Assembly: GCA_933228895.1 (NCBI GenBank)
Contig: OW121852.1
Location: forward strand, 122,693,544 to 122,757,543
Source: Platycnemis pennipes
Lineage: Eukaryota > Arthropoda > Insecta > Odonata > Platycnemididae
DNA: 64,000 nt
Direction: 5' to 3'
Shown piece by piece: positions 1 to 12,098 of this stretch (the stretch's first letter is position 1; each line of letters opens with the position of its first letter). A program made the translations under genes and the position numbers. Under the pieces are notes generated by a model. It ran no database searches and was not told where the DNA came from. It saw only the letters and a program-made list of their open reading frames with translations.

Positions 1-339
1 TGTATTCTAAATAGTTGGCAAAATCTCAATGTCGTTGCCTACATCGAGAGCTCAATGATTCTCGAATTCGATGCAGGTTAATCTAACTTTGCCGGGAGTG
101 CTAAACAGAAGTTGTGGAGCGTCAAGAAGCGCTGTGATTGAATTTTTTATTCTGTATTTCCGAAATATCTTGGCATTCAAGGATACAAAGCTGTCCTTTG
201 ACGCATACTCACGTTATAATGTCCCGCCTTTTGTCCGAGTACCCGCAAAAAATGTCGGATGCAATGATTTCGGCCTCTTCGGTGGACGGATGAAAAAATA
301 TCACTCGGGTGGTTCCCGTTAATAATTCTTCCTAAATAG
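1..339. other. No recognised feature
   Basis: Mixed-composition sequence. The short open frames here overlap each other on both strands and have no family-like motifs. I see nothing to annotate. Confidence 0.5.
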
Positions 340-840
340 ACGATTCCTCCACTCTCCATTCAGCCCTGTCTCGTATCCATCTTATTTTTTCCTCTGCCCT
401 CCCCACTCCTTCCTCGCCAGTCTCTCGTCTCCCTCAATCTTAGCCCTGGGAAGGACTCTTTGGAGAAAAAACACTGGATCCGAGAGGGGAGGATCTCCTC
501 AACGGCCTCCATGCCTTTGTGACGTCACGGGAGCCGTTCGTCGAAAACTTTCCTTTCTTCGGAGCCGGAGACGGGGGCGGACTGAGGTGGGTTGGCAAGG
601 CACGGAGGTTTGATGGACAGGTGAAACGAATACCCCCCCCCCATCTGAAAGGTCCCCGCGCACCCAACTTCCACCGCTGCTGCCCCCCCCGAACCCTCGC
701 TGCCCCCCACTCCATCTCCATACCAAGTCTCCCCTTCCACCCCCTCCCCTACAACCCTCAAGAATCCACTCCGGAGGACCTGGAGCTGAGGACGCAATTA
801 CGTCGCTTCCTTTCATTACCAGTGTGAGAGAATTCCTTTG
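340..840. other. GC-rich, pyrimidine-rich block
   Basis: Base composition changes here to C-rich runs on the plus strand, including two C homopolymers near 632 and 684. Overlapping open frames on both strands encode only proline-, glycine- and arginine-rich low-complexity peptides, so they follow from composition and are not genes. It could be host regulatory DNA or simple-sequence drift. It ends just before a tRNA-like SINE head. Confidence 0.5.
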
Positions 841-851
841 AGGACAAAGCG

Positions 852-930
852 TACTCCTAGATTGGGACTCGAACCCGAATCCCTCACTATTGAGGCAAGA
901 TCTTAATCCAGCCACCGAGGTGACCCCTCC
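852..930 (-). mobile_element. tRNA-derived SINE head, reverse orientation
   Basis: Read on the minus strand, this stretch has a tRNA-like arrangement: an A-box-like segment containing CTCGGTGGCTGG, then a near-perfect B box GGTTCGAGTCC about 40 nt downstream. The cloverleaf is too degenerate for a functional tRNA, so it is probably the pol III promoter part of a SINE. The SINE body beyond 852 is not recognisable, and I could not match it to the other SINE groups in this window. Confidence 0.5.
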
Positions 931-1057
931 CGTATGTATCTAAGGAAATTATAGAAGCTAGCTGCTGTTGATGAATTACCGTGAATAAAATGCATTGAAG
1001 TAGCCTTATTCTATATATAGCGCCTTCGTACACGATGCCAGCATTAAACAATAACTA

Positions 1058-1562
1058 GCAGACCTGCGGCCTGCTTTGCAGGCAGCCTCTGTCTTGTGTG
1101 CTCTTGAGGTGATCTTTGTGTTCTAGTGTTTAATGAGATTTTACAGTGTTTGGAAACTACTGATGACACATTACCAATAGTTGGCAGTAGTGCTTGTGCT
1201 CCAGGCAGGCAGTTACTGCTTCACTACTCAAAGAAGTCTTTGCATTTTTTTACACTTTTGTGCACCAACTTTTCATAAGCATTTTGTGTGCAGAGAGAAT
1301 GAAATGGCTATTTTATAAACTGAGAAATGTGTACCAATCTAATTATCTCATATGTTTTTGTACTTTTTTCTACACCATATTTTCATTATATGTTGTCTCC
1401 CACTCTCAAAAACCACGTTTTTTGCACTTTTCTCTGCACCACAAACTGCTTAAAATCCAAAACATACAGACATAGAATCCACACTCAACGCACCAAACCT
1501 CACTCTTTTAGCTGAAAACTTGGGAGAGAACAAAACAAAACGGATACAGAATGACTGACAGA
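1058..1562 (-). repeat. Dispersed repeat R1, copy 1
   Basis: This stretch is the reverse complement of 19672-20170, with high identity along about 500 bp by eye. A shorter third copy lies at 18365-18580. Orientation is defined by the copy at 19.65 kb, which starts with GTAGCGTGTCAGTCAGTC. Here the end is at the right-hand side, where the GTCA run has shrunk to one or two units. The short open frames inside are AT-rich and not protein-like. The class is unknown; a non-autonomous DNA transposon or Helitron-type element is possible but unsupported. Confidence 0.75.
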
Positions 1563-1939
1563 AATCGGTGTGAAGAGAAGTCAGAGTCTAGAAACCAGAA
1601 TCAAGCCTTTTTGATTGTTGAACGAGAGGATGGTGTTTCTAGCCATTACATTCCTGGTGAAAACATTTAGCATCTCAAGAATGCAATGCTAGCTGCTTCT
1701 CTTTCCGAGGTGCTTGCTAGCGTCTTAAAATGTAAAACCTATCGATCTCTTGAGTCAGCTCGAGGTAAAGTAACGTCGAGGCACGAAACTTGCAACCCAA
1801 TGATGACTTTGTACTTGAGCCATTTATTTTACATTAAAATGTTCTTTGTAACTGTTTAAAAATCAACGGCTACATTACTTATAAATTGGTGGGAAATTTA
1901 ACTGAATGCTACTTCCTAAAAGAGGATATTCTTTGACCG

Positions 1940-2490
1940 ATAATGGGGGCGTTTACTCGGAACCGAAATCGCAATTTTGTGCACGAAATTTTTAGATGGG
2001 AAGGAAAATCGAATTTAAGTGAAAAAATTAATCTTCTAACCACAACCATTCACTAATAAATCAAAAATTAAAATAAGCAAAAGGTGACGCCCACCGAAAA
2101 AGCTGCTGTGATAACATTGACGTCATTTTCCTCCCGTCCTTGACTGCTTTTATGGGAAGGGAAGGGAGTGGAGGGGGGTTCTCAGAAGGTCTGCTCGCAC
2201 AGATGATGTCGCATATTCTCCTATTGGCAGAGTCAGCTGTGTCCCATCCATTGCGACAAGGCAAAGCAGCTTCGCGGGCTCAGTTGTGATTGGACGAAGT
2301 CGATATACGGCAGAGGTTGCACCACGCCCACTTTTCCGAAAGGGTTAAAAACATCAGTTTTTCGCCGCTTATAACTCGAGAAATAATTGACGGATCAAAA
2401 AACGGAAAATACGGGTGTTTTTATTTTACAAACTCTAAAAGATCCGAAAATAAAAAAAAACATGGTAAACGACCCCATTCAGCATGAGTT
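1940..2490 (+). repeat. Dispersed repeat R2, copy 1
   Basis: Two other places repeat this sequence in the opposite orientation: 59165-59706 over its full length, and 44030-44258 for the first part only. All three share the outer edge TAATGGGGGCGTTTACTCGG or a near variant, followed by CCGAAATCGCAATTTTGT. The inner part is GC-rich and includes GACGTCATTTTCCTCCCGTC. No coding sequence is visible. A sharp shared boundary at the GGGGGCG end suggests a transposable element terminus; the other end is not defined. The class is unknown. Confidence 0.75.
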
Positions 2491-2595
2491 TTTTTTGCCC
2501 ACGTCTGAATCCTGTAATTGTCTTTTGGAAAGAGCCGTATATGTACCTACCCATTGTCATACCGATTCTGAAAATGGTTTATCGATATTTATCGG

Positions 2596-2940
2596 GTTGG
2601 TGTGGCTATAGTACTAGCTACTTATTCTTAGAGGCCGGGTTCTAATCCCGGGTGTGGCAAATTCCAGTTGTGGTTTTCCTATTGAGAACCGGTCCAAGCT
2701 TGAATGTAGTGAGGCGAACATTCAAAAATAAGTGTTCCATCCGTCGGATAGGGGAACTCCTTGGTGCCTTTTATGAAGAGTGAGCTATTGCCGACGTCGG
2801 GTTCCTCTCCACTCTCTGCCTCTCTAAAATTCTTACCTTTTCCCTGCTATCCATCTTAAATGGCGCAGACGGACTTTGTTATCAGTCACATCTCCCATTA
2901 TCACAAGCAAAGATTTACAGATTATTTTCGTCTTTGACGC
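2596..2940 (+). mobile_element. tRNA-derived SINE, family A, copy 1
   Basis: It begins with a tRNA-like head (GGTTGGTGTGGCTATAG) and a B box in GGGTTCTAATCCCGGG. The body contains GTTCCATCCGTCGGATAGGG and GCCGACGTCGGGTTTCTCTCC-type motifs, which recur in the adjacent copy and, reversed, near 24.8 and 40.4 kb. Body motifs in the same order across copies define the family. Ends are approximate. It sits directly in front of a second member in the same orientation. Confidence 0.7.
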
Positions 2941-2964
2941 CAGTGCTTAATAGGTATTTATGTG

Positions 2965-3270
2965 AGTACTGGCCTCACATCCCGAGGGCCCTGGTTTGAT
3001 TCCCGGCAGTGGTGGATTTTTTTGTGGGAACCCGTCCCTACTTGAGTGCCTAGAGGAGGGCATTTCAGGCTCAGTACTCCGTCCGTCGGATGGGACGCTA
3101 AGCCAAGGTCCCCTTGGCGACTGTCGTTAAGAGTAGGCTAATGCCGACGCCGGGTTTCTCTCCTCCCTTCCTCACCTACCATTACCCAGTTACCCACCTA
3201 TCCTAAATGACGCAAATGGCCTCAGCTGTCGGTCGCCTCCCCTAAGTAACAACTTTATGCAAAAGTGGGG
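2965..3270 (+). mobile_element. tRNA-derived SINE, family A, copy 2
   Basis: A second, diverged family A member with B-box-like TGGTTTGATTCCCGGC. It has the same body landmarks: TACTCCGTCCGTCGGATGGG, AGAGTAGGCTAATGCCGACG, and a tail containing CCTAAATGACGCAAATGG, which matches TTAAATGGCGCAGACGG in copy 1. The two copies are head-to-tail about 25 bp apart, from either nested insertion or tandem duplication. Confidence 0.7.
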
Positions 3271-5699
3271 AGTGCAGTACGCTAAGAGGATTTCAACTCC
3301 CCATTCAGGATGCATCGCGGGACCTTAGATAAACCTGAAAATGAATGTACTTTTTTGTTTCTTTGCATTTCGTGCCACCAAAAATCGCAATTTAATTTTT
3401 TATTTTAATCTTCACCAGTTGAAATTCCTAAATGATTCTTTGATATACATTTTCGCAGACATAGTTTTTAAACGAATCAGATTGATATCTAAAAATTGCA
3501 GTCCTTTTATGTTCGATAGTGAATTATAATGAGTGGAGTTAAATTCGTTAGTAATTTCGTTCCATTTTAATTTAAAGGTTATAATGTTACTGAGAGGGAT
3601 ATTTGCATCATGATAAGAGTATTTGGAGTTTTACAGCATCGCTCTCTGTATTCGCGTTCATGATTGAAGATTTTCTGTTATTTTGAAGGTTGTGATTCCT
3701 ACTCGTACGTGGAGAATTTAATATTCCAGTAACCCGTATTTTATGCGGTAACGTACGCAGGAAATAATTGGATACTCTAAGGAACAATATTGATTGTTAC
3801 GTAGTGTTGTGTGTTACTATAACAAGAGGTTTGAGAATATACCAGAATACTGGAAAAGTCGTGAAAGAGCATTTAGATGATAGAAATATTATATGATATA
3901 GGGACTAGGATGGTCATTTGTTTAGAGATATATTGGGTCAAAAATAATAAGTTGCGAAGTATAGCAATCTTAAATGAATAAAGTAAATGAGCGGTGGTAT
4001 TTCAATGGAAACTGGGCCCTTGGTATTACTTCTGGTCGGCGCAATAAGAGAGGAAAGAGTTTTTATGTGCTCAAACGCAAACTTTATTAGGTCTGTGGAG
4101 AGAAAAGTGTAGTGAGTGTTAATCTATCCCAAATGGGAAATAAACAGCTGAACGTGAACATTTTATGTGACGGCAGAAATAATTTCGCTGAGGCTGATGT
4201 CACAGTTACAGTGAGACCAGGGGGGTTATTTTGTAATCTCACTTTAGTGAGAATACGTCATAAAATGTCACTTTTTCTTAGTTAAACTCCGCCACCCTGG
4301 CGGCTAGACCATCTTCGGATCTCAAGCGGTGAACTGCCGGTCATGTGCTGGTCTTTTAGACGATTCATCCGCTCGATCCGTATCTTTCGACTCTTGATCC
4401 GTTTCATTATCTCCGCCTGCCATTAGTTCCCATCTCATCTTCATAAAGAACGTGAAATGGAGCCACCATCGTTTCCACTTGAAGCTTGAGTTGGAAAAAA
4501 GGCAAGCGCGAGAAAAACACAATCGATTTTAAAATTTTATTTTTGGAATTTGCACAACGTGAAGAACTTAAACTTTCTTAAATCACGAATTGTATATTAT
4601 CAACAAATGATTTCTTGAATGAAACACTATTGAGAAAATGAAAAATGATGAAACACTATTAACGTAAAATGTAGCGAGAAACAAATGCAAATTCCAATAT
4701 TGGTATAAAGGAAATTATCGGTCATGAATTATCATGACAGGCCATCCGAATAATTAAAATGATAGGGACAAACAATTTTTCACTCACCTTCACTGTATTC
4801 CTCCATTTTTGAAGAAAGTGGTCGCCGTTGCCAGGCACTCCTTTATTTATTCAACGACAGAAGCTTCGACAATTCACGAACCGTTCGTGAGCCGATCATT
4901 AAGAGAGCGAAACGGATCTCCCGCCTTCCCGCAAAGAGTCATTAAAAAGGTGAGATTACAAAATAACCCCCTAGCTTTATGAGGTGGAATCAGAACGTAT
5001 TGGCGGATTGTTGTCCACGGCTGAATATATACTAGTCCCTGCCTGTATATATTCAGCCCTGGAAACAGAAGAAAACCCACTTGATCGTGGCGGGACTCGA
5101 AACTAAAAACCAAGCAAGGAGTCGTGGTTCTAGGGATCGATAATCGGAAAACGGATTGATTGATGGCATGGCTGAAGATCGGTAAGGATTATTTTGGGAG
5201 ATTATGACTTGTTAGTACAATGGCGTTATTATGGAAAGGTAATATCTACTGGAAATGCATATACAATTTTTGAAGTGAAATTTTTCATGAATTTTGAGAG
5301 ATCTTTTGATGGAAGAAAGAGGGAAAGTTTAATCAGAGCATTATAGATTTAAATTCCAATGCTACGGGCGCGCATCGGAGAGATCTTACTGTAAGTCTGC
5401 ACATAGAACAGATGACGCAATTGCAGGCTAAAGATAGAGGATTGGGATGAAATATAATTGTCATTCAGCCAAGACATTCCACTCTTTAATAAGTTAAATG
5501 TGGTACTAGTGAGATTTCCATCTTACCTATGAGGAGTGACTTAGAAGAGGAGAATGTAAAGCCCATTATGCGGAGGAGCCTACGTTGTGCCTTGGCGTTA
5601 CCGTGAGTGCTTGAGTCCGAGAAATAGGTAAAGAATTGAGCAAATTCAAGGGATGCGAAGGGGATAAATTTGGGGATACAAAATAAACCCGTAATGAAC
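3271..5699. other. No recognised feature
   Basis: AT-rich sequence without open frames of interest, tRNA-like boxes or repeats shared with the rest of the window. A short local inverted repeat is visible around 5028-5058 (a TATATTCAGCC-type motif and its complement). Confidence 0.5.
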
Positions 5700-5950
5700 C
5701 CTAACGGGGCAGAGGCTTCTTTGCGTTGCGTAATGTTGTATGGTTTAGATTTCTGACCTTTGCAAAATGAGGAAAATCGTAGAGGCCCGGCTTTCAACTT
5801 TCGAGCTTGGAGTACGGTAGAAAATGTGCAGGGGGCATAGGAGGGCTGCTTAAGAAGGCTTGGATATATCAGAAGAAAGGAGAAGGTGGGTGAGAATTAC
5901 AAAGGTGACAGAATATAATAAGTGATGAAGTTTGTGTAATGGAGCTTGTT
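5700..5950 (+). pseudogene. Possible RTE-like LINE relic
   Basis: A broken reading includes VMLYGLDF, then a stop, then PLQNEENRR and AFNFRAWSTVE. This resembles the LYGSETW...EERR..AFE.W segment found after the reverse transcriptase domain in RTE-like LINEs, and a clearer version occurs at 31.4 kb. Stops and probable frameshifts make the match weak. It may be chance. Confidence 0.3.
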
Positions 5951-7590
5951 GGTAGTTAAATGAGCATTGAAAAAGAAAATTTATCGGTACGAGTAAGTGA
6001 AAAAGTCAACGAAATTTTTTTTAAAGGAATGAACATGTTTTGAAGTAGGTAAGGCATGTAGTGTGTATTTTTGTGCATTAGCTATTACCGCTGCTTGCAA
6101 TGGAATTTCTGCTTGTAGCTATTCAACTTGCTGTGATGTGGTTTATGGTTTTCTATCAAAATACCTTTGATATCTATTCAAGGCTCAGTTGTATGAAAAT
6201 TTATAAAAATATGCTTTTTTCAAGCAGGCATTCTTAGTGAAGTGAAACTTTGAAGATTAGGAAATAAATGTTAAATCCAAAGTGTGCTAAATAAGCTGCT
6301 AGGCGTTGTAGAGAGTGGAGTTTGCTGGTAATAAAAAACTTTGGACGTTATTCAGTCTTTATGATTTTCAGGTTGAGTACTTTGCTTTACTTTATTTTTT
6401 GCTACCTAGTCGGGCATTAGGCCGTTTCCCTCTAGGCGATTAATCTAGCATTTTTATGTACGAAAACGTACTTTTGAAGGCTGCCATGCGTTAAACGGTA
6501 ATTTCACAGGCTAATATGCGCTACTATGAAAATCCATACGATAAATATATTCACTTTGTTGTTGGACTTATGCGAAACGGTCTTGGTATAGATTTCATAT
6601 CACCCATCACCCTTAGTTGGGAACTTTGTGGGTATTATTTTCGCGTTAATGCCTTGCAGTACAAGAATACCGAATATTTTGGAACAGAAAAGTTGTTGGG
6701 TTATGCCATTGACTACCGCCAAGATTTTATTACTAGTTTATGACTAATTTAGAAAAAAACGTATTATGTATACCTACTCAAAATTACCAGTTTTTACGTG
6801 TTATTTTGCAAAATTATCGACGCATAACTGTTTCAAATTCTAATTCTTCTCGCACATTTAAACAATTTTGGAATTCCGGCCGTTACTTACGTAAAAGTTC
6901 TTTTCTTTACCTTTGCTATGTGCTTCGTCAAAACTGATGGTCAGGTCTTCACATTAATATTTTTCCAGTTTTCGCATTGTCACAGAAGCCCAGATGATGT
7001 TTTCAAGATCTACTTATTTTTTGGTATTTTTTCTCAAGCCCCAATGACTTCTCTTTTGATAGTATCATATGTAATATCATTATGACCATTGTTTTTATCG
7101 ATAAATCCAATTCCGATATTCTGTATCATGTGTGCCAAATTTCAATGAGCATACAATTTATTCCTTACGCCGGTGATTTGAAATGTTCAGAAAAGCATTC
7201 ATTTCCTAGAGTAGCAGCCGCATTCACGAATAAAATGCGTAATCTGCGTCAGCAATGTATATTAATGGCATCATTCGTAATAAAACCCCATTCTCCGTCC
7301 ATTCGTATTTTTGACGTCCAATTGTCCGTGATGGCTGTTCGAGAGTCAGCCTCTTTCTTTTGGGGAATTAGTTGCCGCAGCTTCAACATATCTTTCATTT
7401 AAATGATGGGGATCCATTGTGGGGATTTTCCGTCGCTGCATCCCACTTTCAATTATTCATAATCTTTCAAATTCATAAAAATGCCGCTGCTACTTCCTAC
7501 TTGCCGTAGAGAATGCTTTATACCTTTTGGGTCTTTAGTTATGCCACGACATTTATCAAACTCCAACCGCCAATCTGATAGCATCAGAAT
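5951..7590. other. No recognised feature
   Basis: AT-rich. Open frames of 60-106 codons occur, but none shows conserved motifs, and their composition follows the local sequence. Confidence 0.5.
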
Positions 7591-7599
7591 TATTCCTTT

Positions 7600-8500
7600 C
7601 GCTCGACCGTAATCATTCCGTGGGCCATCGGATTTTTTGACGACGCGGGGGCGAGAGGGGCAAGTTCGTAGCTGGTGGGGTGAGGGTGATTTTCTTCCGA
7701 GGGACTGCTGCTTCTGCTTTTTACAGAGAATGTCATATAATTTCGCCCCGGCAATTTCCCGCGCCGCATCGCTACCGGAGTAGAGATGCTCGCCCCCTCC
7801 CTCCATCTTCTTTCTTTCTTCCTCGCCTGTCCTCGGACGTCGATCAACCAGTGTGAACGTGATGAGACTTCTTCTTCTTCTGCTGCTACTTCCCTCTGCC
7901 GGTGGATCTGCTCAAACTCCCTGCCGCCGCAAGCTCTCCTTCCCTGACGTTCTCTTTATCTCGCAGAAGAAAACATTTTTCTCCCTCCCCCTCCTCATGG
8001 CCTTTGCCAGGGCATATCGCTGAGGGGAGGGGGTGGTACAGTGCGATAGAATGGACCGTAATATCCATGCTTTGCGGCCGTGTTGGACTTGGGGAGGTGG
8101 AGGTATTTCACTAACACGCTTCGTTAGAAAGAAGAATCCCTTGTCCCCCTCATTTTTCCTCCCTCGCACCGTGAGAAAGACGAACTCATCGCCCGTCAAA
8201 TGTTTTTATTCTTATTCTCATCCTCTCTTTTCTTCTGCTCCCACCCCCACCTCCCGATTCCCGCTCTACGCGAGTAGATTACTTTCGCCTCGCAGCCGTC
8301 AACTGTCCTTCGAATTCCGCAGCTTCACGTTGGTTCAGACAGATGGCCTCGGCGGACTGTTGGCCTGCATGGCGATGCCGCCTTCAGTCTCGCTTTCTTC
8401 GCGTTTGGGGGAACCGAGTTCGATCCCGCACACCTGTTCGAAGCGGGAACCGCCCCTGAGATTTTTTCCCTCTGTTTCCTGGAAGCGGTTCATCTGAAAA
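7600..8500. other. GC-rich, pyrimidine-rich block, with a possible SINE head
   Basis: C+T-rich on the plus strand, with overlapping low-complexity frames on both strands. A weak tRNA-like segment lies around 8350-8445 (B-box-like GAGTTCGATCCC). It could be a SINE head, but I found no body match elsewhere in the window. The rest may be host regulatory DNA, but nothing specific supports that. Confidence 0.4.
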
Positions 8501-8969
8501 TGGTGCGACAGGGTATCATTTCTGAGGAGAGGCGCGGTCGAACTAATTTCTAGCCTTGAGGTTGAGTTCTACGAATGAACGAATGTAAAAGTTACCTCAC
8601 ATTTTTTTAGTTTTGAAATGTTTTACGCTCAGCAATATCCATGTCTTAGGCCAGTGGCTAATATTGGTAACCAACTTTTCCAAAATTTTTCCACCATTAT
8701 GATCCAGTAGTTTTGAATTCTGGAATCGGTAATTTCTGTTCTGTAGGCAGCTACCGTTCTGGAAGTTTGTTTTTTAAGTGCTTATTCCTGCATTTAAGTT
8801 TTTTTAAGGCATTCGGCGTTCATTCTTTGCAACTCTGGACTAAAAAATGTCTCAAATCCTGATAATTAGATGGGTTAAATATTCTTCTTCTTTGATTATA
8901 TGAAATTTTCCCTTACGCGAACGAACACCCTCCATGAGCCAGATATTTACATTTGCCATTTTTTCTCTT

Positions 8970-9165
8970 TTATAATAGAATGGAAGATAGAAGGGAAGGT
9001 CCCGCGAGGAAGACCAAGGGACAAATATATAGGGAAAATAAAGAAGGACGTGAAAGAGAAAACATACCAGGGCGTGAGGGAATTAACACTGAATAGGGCA
9101 GAATGGAGGGCTGCAGTAAACCAATTCAAGGGTTGAAATACTGATAATAATGATGAAGATTTTTT
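8970..9165 (+). pseudogene. RTE-like LINE, C-terminal coding end and 3' tail
   Basis: The frame ending at 9136 reads PRGRPRDKYIGKIKKDVKEK, then YQGVRELTLNRAEWRAAVNQ and a stop. The order RGRPR - YI..IKKDV - ELTLNRAEWRAAV is the usual carboxyl end of RTE-like LINE polyproteins in arthropods, where gene predictors often pick up the fragment as a host protein. A short tail containing GATAATAATGATGAAGA follows the stop, as expected for an RTE 3' end. The insertion is truncated at its 5' side at about 8970, which is normal for target-primed reverse transcription. It is the least degraded of the RTE tails in the window: about 50 codons remain without a stop. Confidence 0.75.
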
Positions 9166-10750
9166 CTTTCAATTTTTTCTCTGCTGATTACGGACTTGCC
9201 AAGAAATATTCCTGCAGTAAAAAAGTGTTTCCGTTTAGTGTGCATTCCGTAGCACGTGTACTTCACCTGTTCTCCTGAGTAAAATGCCTTGATATGAGCT
9301 TGGCTCCCTTAGCTTTGCTCTGCGGGAAAAAATGGACGCTATAACCAAGCCATGCAACGATAAGAGAGGTAAACCCTCTCATGCATGTTGCTCCCTTGGC
9401 TATCACTCTGGAACATATTTCATTCCTACCATGTATTTTTAATCAGTGTTCTTGGCTAATGTGTCTTCTGCGTTACATTGAGTTTTACTAATTTCCATGT
9501 TCGATACTGAAGAATGAATGTGTATTTGTCAATAAAAATATAGCCCTCTTTTTTCATATTGTTGCCGACTTATTAATTGGTTTGTTCAAATGAAAAAATC
9601 AGGGAAGTATATATGAAAAATAGAAATGACAGTTGATAAATGTGGACGTATTTGCAATACCTACTACATATTAGTTATTTATTTGCACGATTTTTTCGAT
9701 CCTTTCTTCTTCGTTGTTAATTTACGACGTCTCCATGAGAACATTGTTGTTCCGTTACTCTAGAAGATTTTTAACATAAATTGTTAAGGAGGTTGATCCG
9801 AAAAGTGAAAGTCATGTCATTTTTTTATATTTTCAGCACTTATAGAATTAAAGTTCCTCTGTCTAATAAAGTAAAGATAATTACACCAACCCATACTCCT
9901 TTTTCCACAAATTGCATTTGAAATTACATACGATTAACGGCGAGAATGGCCGTCACATGGGAATATAGTGTTTAAAAATAACATAGTGTCATGTCATTTT
10001 TGCAAAAGACTGATATTTTATGCGTATTTTTAAAAAGAAATAAAATGACACGAAAAAAAGGCATCAACCCACCGTATTTTTCACTAAATCCACCAATTTC
10101 TGCGCTTATAGCAAACGAAATGCGTTTGTTGTCTTCAAGTGGCGCTGCTGTCGCTCTAGCCAAAATGCATGTTGTATGAATAATATCATTACTAATGATA
10201 TATTAAAGCATATTTAAGAAAAATATTATAACATAACGTTTGATAGTAATATTCTGGTGTTATACATTAGTAAATTCATTGTGTACATGAATTTATTTCT
10301 TTAAAGTAAATGCTGAATTGACTCCATCGTCGAGCTGATTAAAATTATCATAAAAAATAAATCCTTCGACTTTACATCGTATTTCTTGTGATACTTATGA
10401 CTTTAAATTGCGTAGGTAATTTTCTTTGTGAAGTAAGGATCACTTAGTAGGCATATACTCGTACTTAAATTAATAAGATTCCTCAGACAACTTGACTCAA
10501 GCAGTCGCGAGCCAACCTCCTTAACAAACGCCGCGTTTCGATGTAAATTAAGTATGCAGTGTCGGAAATCGTCAAAAAACGTACCCACTGGTACCGCTAT
10601 AGGTTTTGGATTACTTGAGAAAGAGGGATGTTCGCAGCAAAAATAATATATGGGATTATATTCATTTTAGAATCGTCCACATCTCGCGGCATTTTGATTC
10701 CAACGCATGATTTGAATGTTTATTCATCCTTACCATTTAGGAGTGTCTTC
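9166..10750. other. No recognised feature
   Basis: AT-rich sequence with homopolymer A and T runs. There is no convincing coding, tRNA-like or repeated segment. Confidence 0.5.
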
Positions 10751-10756
10751 ATGTAT

Positions 10757-10988
10757 CAAATTGTGTGGTTTAACTCGGTGGAACCGCATTACTTAAGGAA
10801 ATGAGAAAACTTGGTAAGGCTCCAAAGTCAAGTTTTTTTATTTATTTTTTAATTCGCCGACCTAGGTCTCGGTGGCTACAGTCATCTCGAGGTTGAATAA
10901 CTTGAGAATAATCGTACAAGTGGAAACCTTGATTGGTGTGTATAAAATGTTTGTGGAATCTTACCAAGTTTTCTTATTTCCCTGAGAA
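10757..10988. mobile_element. Degenerate Penelope-type inverted-repeat insertion
   Basis: An imperfect inverted repeat, GAAAACTTGGTAAG near 10803 against CTTACCAAGTTTTC near 10965, encloses about 140 bp. On the minus strand the interior (about 10859-10892) resembles the hammerhead-like segment of the element at 34.9 kb, but the core is damaged: it reads CTCGAGATG where CTGAAGATG would be expected, and GAGACC in place of GAAACC. The left flank has GGTGGAACCGCAT, similar to the tail motif of the better copies. A possible target duplication (ATGTAT at 10751 and 10989) is only 6 bp. The call rests on similarity to the other five elements. Confidence 0.35.
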
Positions 10989-11916
10989 ATGTATTTACTT
11001 CCAAGCGAAATTAATGTTTCGTTCAGAAAAGCTCGTACTTGAAGCCTTAGCAGAAGTTAGGAGAAGAGGGCAAACAAATCATGAAGTGATGAACATTTTG
11101 AGTTTAGGAATGGGAGTGTAACCCTGGTTTCATCGACTTGATGAGACGGATGGAGGAAAGGTTCTTGAGAACCACCGGATGCCCGTTGTTTTACATCAAG
11201 AATGCATTTGATGGAGGTATCTAGTAAATTTAAATATTGTATAGCTTATTGTGGGTTCTCACCTTGGAGATCCTTTGCTCACATAAAACTGGGCATGCGG
11301 CCACGTGAGGATAACCGGTGAGGACATACTGTTCTCCATAACGGAGAATCTGGGTGAGCAGAAATAGGTTGAACGAGGCAGGGCTGTCCCCAGTGCTCTT
11401 CAACGTGCATGCAGAGAGGAGATGTTGACGCCCGGGAGGACTTTGATGCCACTCTATAAAACCGAATAGCTGATTGAATAAGCCAGGATTGTTGGTTTCT
11501 GAGTGATAGTTACTCCTTCTACCAAAAATGCTGTAGTAAGGTAGTTTTCTATTTTTTTTTTTTATGGTCTGGATGAAAATTTCACAACCTCGGAAGCTCG
11601 TATTTTTGAACCTTTTTATTTAAAAGTGACGTAAAGTATTTGTACTTATCTATTAAAAAGCGAAAATTTTCACGGCGTGATAACACGACAGCAAAGTGTT
11701 GCACTCCGGTCAATTCCACGCAGAACGACGAAAGTCACTCGTTCATCTCCCTGCCGTTGCGTAGGGTATCGCTAAAGACTATGTAGTCCGTGGAAGCATA
11801 TAAACGACTATCTGAAGAAAATTTATTGTTACTTTTTGATTATTCATTTACTTTTTAATGATTTAGGAATTAAACAAAAGTTATTTGTAATATAAATGAA
11901 TGAACTTGGTTGTTCT

Positions 11917-12098
11917 GCAAATTTATTTCTCCTCCACTACCCAGGTTTCGACTGTTAAGTCATCATCGGGTAAACCACTAGGGGAGGAAAAATAAATTTG
12001 AGGAAAAATCGAGTTTTTATTATGGCAGAAACGAGTCATTATAACATAACTGACCAAACTCGATTTTTCCACAAATTTATTTTTCCTCCACTATATAT
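11917..12098. mobile_element. Complex Penelope-type inverted repeat
   Basis: The segment CAAATTTATTTCTCCTCCACTA occurs three times in alternating orientation (about 11918 plus, 11978-12000 minus, 12073-12094 plus). The last two form the arms of an inverted repeat that also includes GAAAAATCGAGTTT and its complement. The left part contains a hammerhead-like motif on the minus strand, listed separately. The arrangement suggests partial Penelope-like terminal repeats joined in both orientations. No flanking direct repeat was found, so the outer limits are uncertain. Confidence 0.45.
11933..11974 (-). ncRNA. Hammerhead-ribozyme-like motif
   Basis: The minus strand can be drawn as a type I hammerhead. 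The core is CCGATGA (consensus CUGANGA, so position 4 is C instead of U), followed by one extra T. Stem II is GACT/AGTC with loop TAAC, then GAAA. Stem III is ACC/GGT around TG, the cleavage-site base is A, and a five-pair stem I contains two G-U pairs. The position-4 change makes activity doubtful. It is probably a decayed ribozyme from a Penelope-like terminal repeat. Confidence 0.4.
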
